Assembly (NCBI GenBank): GCA_050700255.1 | Contig: JBOHGX010000141.1 | Coordinates: 1-6,492 of the forward strand | Source of the DNA: GCA-003244245 sp050700255 | Lineage (GTDB): Bacteria > Actinomycetota > Actinomycetes > Mycobacteriales > Pseudonocardiaceae | Direction of reading: 5' to 3' | Length of the DNA: 6,492 nt | Shown here: one piece after another, positions 5,599 through 6,492 of the stretch | Position numbering within the stretch: the first letter of the stretch is position 1 | How the letters are laid out: every line of letters begins with the position of its first letter | The notes under the pieces: generated by a model | Told to the model about the DNA's origin: nothing | The model's database searches: none | What the model saw: only the letters and a program-made list of their open reading frames with translations | Position numbers and translations under genes: made by a program

Positions 5599-6482
5599 CG
5601 CGGGGTGCCCCCGCCGACCTGCCGTGACGGCAATCCGAGCAGCTCTGTCGCCTCGTCGGCCATCCGCCGTGCGGCGTGTCGCAGAGGGGCCGGCTCGGGG
5701 CCATGCCGTAACAGCTCACGTGACGTGGCCGGCAGAACGTGCCGCAGCGCCGCACCGAAGACCTGGCGCAGGTCGGCCAGGCGGGCGCCCTGCGCGCCTA
5801 TCCCTGGGGCCAGTATCGGGCCGTTGAACGTCTCCAGCCGTAGTGCCCCGGCCGGGGTGGTGGCCCCCACCACCACCCCGAAGTCGCCGATGTGACCGGT
5901 ATTGCGTGCGGCGACAGCGTCGAACACCGACTGCCCGACCGTGCTTCCAGCGCTGGTCAACGCAGCCTGCACGGCGGCGCCTTCCGGGTTGGACGTCAGC
6001 GCCAGCACGAACACCCCCCTCCCGGTACCGCCGGCCAGCTCGAACGCCGGCTCCAGCGCACCGACCCCGAGGTAGGGCGACACGGTGATCGCGTCGGCGG
6101 CCAGCGGCGCCCCGTCGCTCAGGTAGGCAGCGGCGTACCCGGCCATGGTCGAACCGATGTCTCCCCGCTTGACGTCGAGCAGGACCAGCGCGCCGGCATC
6201 CCCGGCCGCTACCAGCACTCGCTCCAGCACGGCGACGCCTCGGGCCCCGTATCGCTCGAAAAACGCCGACTGTGGCTTGATGACCGCCACCTCCGGCGCC
6301 AGCGTCTCGACCGCCCCCCGAGCAAAGCTCTCGAGCCCACCCACGTCGTCGCCCAGACCCCACAACCGCAACAGCTCCGGATGCGGATCGATCCCCGCAC
6401 ACAGCGGCCCCCTAGCGGCCACGGCGCGCGTCAACCGCGCGCCGAACCCGCATTCAGCGGGCTCAGCGGGGTTATCGGGCAT
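5595..6482 (-). CDS. pyrF: Orotidine 5'-phosphate decarboxylase
   Basis: PyrF removes the carboxyl group of OMP to give UMP, the last step of pyrimidine synthesis, in the cytosol. The 295-residue product belongs to the longer type 2 group found in actinobacteria and mycobacteria. Visible motifs are CAGIDPHPELL (residues 28-38), KPQSAFFE (69-76), the catalytic DVKRGDIGST (103-112, with the proton-donating Lys at 105), TVSPYLG (133-139) and the phosphate-binding APGIGAQG (225-232). The ATG start at 6482 lies ten bases from the window edge, so its ribosome binding site is mostly out of view. In relatives it is the last gene of the pyr/car operon (after carA and carB). The next gene, mihF, follows after 78 bases. 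Confidence 0.96.
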   Translation of the reverse strand: MPDNPAEPAECGFGARLTRAVAARGPLCAGIDPHPELLRLWGLGDDVGGLESFARGAVETLAPEVAVIKPQSAFFERYGARGVAVLERVLVAAGDAGALVLLDVKRGDIGSTMAGYAAAYLSDGAPLAADAITVSPYLGVGALEPAFELAGGTGRGVFVLALTSNPEGAAVQAALTSAGSTVGQSVFDAVAARNTGHIGDFGVVVGATTPAGALRLETFNGPILAPGIGAQGARLADLRQVFGAALRHVLPATSRELLRHGPEPAPLRHAARRMADEATELLGLPSRQVGGGTPR

Positions 6483-6492
6483 CGAATAACCC

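Noticed and set aside
6472..6492. Possible last six codons and stop of carB (GLFDAR) overlapping the pyrF start
   Set aside because: carB often precedes pyrF in actinobacteria, but six codons at the window edge are too few to identify.

Overview
The window is very GC-rich, and all of its recognisable genes lie on the minus strand. The gene order pyrF, mihF, gmk, rpoZ, coaBC, (metE relic), priA is the conserved housekeeping block of high-GC Gram-positive bacteria (Actinomycetota). Three protein features support this placement: an actinobacterial integration host factor (mIHF), a short omega subunit beginning with an NPPIDDLL-type motif, and a PriA without recognisable helicase ATPase motifs. 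The host could be a member of the Pseudonocardiales or a relative, but that rank is inference. Six of the seven start codons are GTG; only pyrF starts with ATG.

Layout in the direction of transcription (right to left): pyrF (6482-5595, last step of UMP synthesis); a 78-bp gap with a candidate promoter; mihF (5516-5199, nucleoid protein); gmk (5145-4534, guanylate kinase); rpoZ (4516-4226, RNA polymerase omega); coaBC (4229-2985, coenzyme A synthesis), which overlaps rpoZ by four bases in a GTGA. A 372-bp intergenic region follows. Its downstream half carries a cobalamin (B12) riboswitch core and a hairpin that would hide the ribosome binding site of the next gene. That gene is a broken metE (2612-1308), the B12-independent methionine synthase, with a frameshift, a large internal deletion and no C-terminal catalytic part. 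The last gene is the 5' part of priA (1147-1), which runs off the left edge.

Functionally this is a growth-linked cluster: pyrimidine and purine nucleotide supply, CoA supply, transcription, nucleoid organisation and replication restart. The unusual part is the segment between coaBC and priA. In many actinobacteria metK (SAM synthetase) sits there, whereas here a decayed, B12-riboswitch-controlled metE occupies the slot. Loss of metE would leave the cell dependent on a B12-dependent methionine synthase (MetH) or on imported methionine, if no second metE exists. No new defence, mobile or biosynthetic system is evident. The observations worth checking are the decaying metE with its orphan riboswitch, a 13-codon leader frame overlapping the priA start, a perfect 26-bp palindrome inside coaBC, and a very weak trace of a transposase-like peptide just after coaBC.
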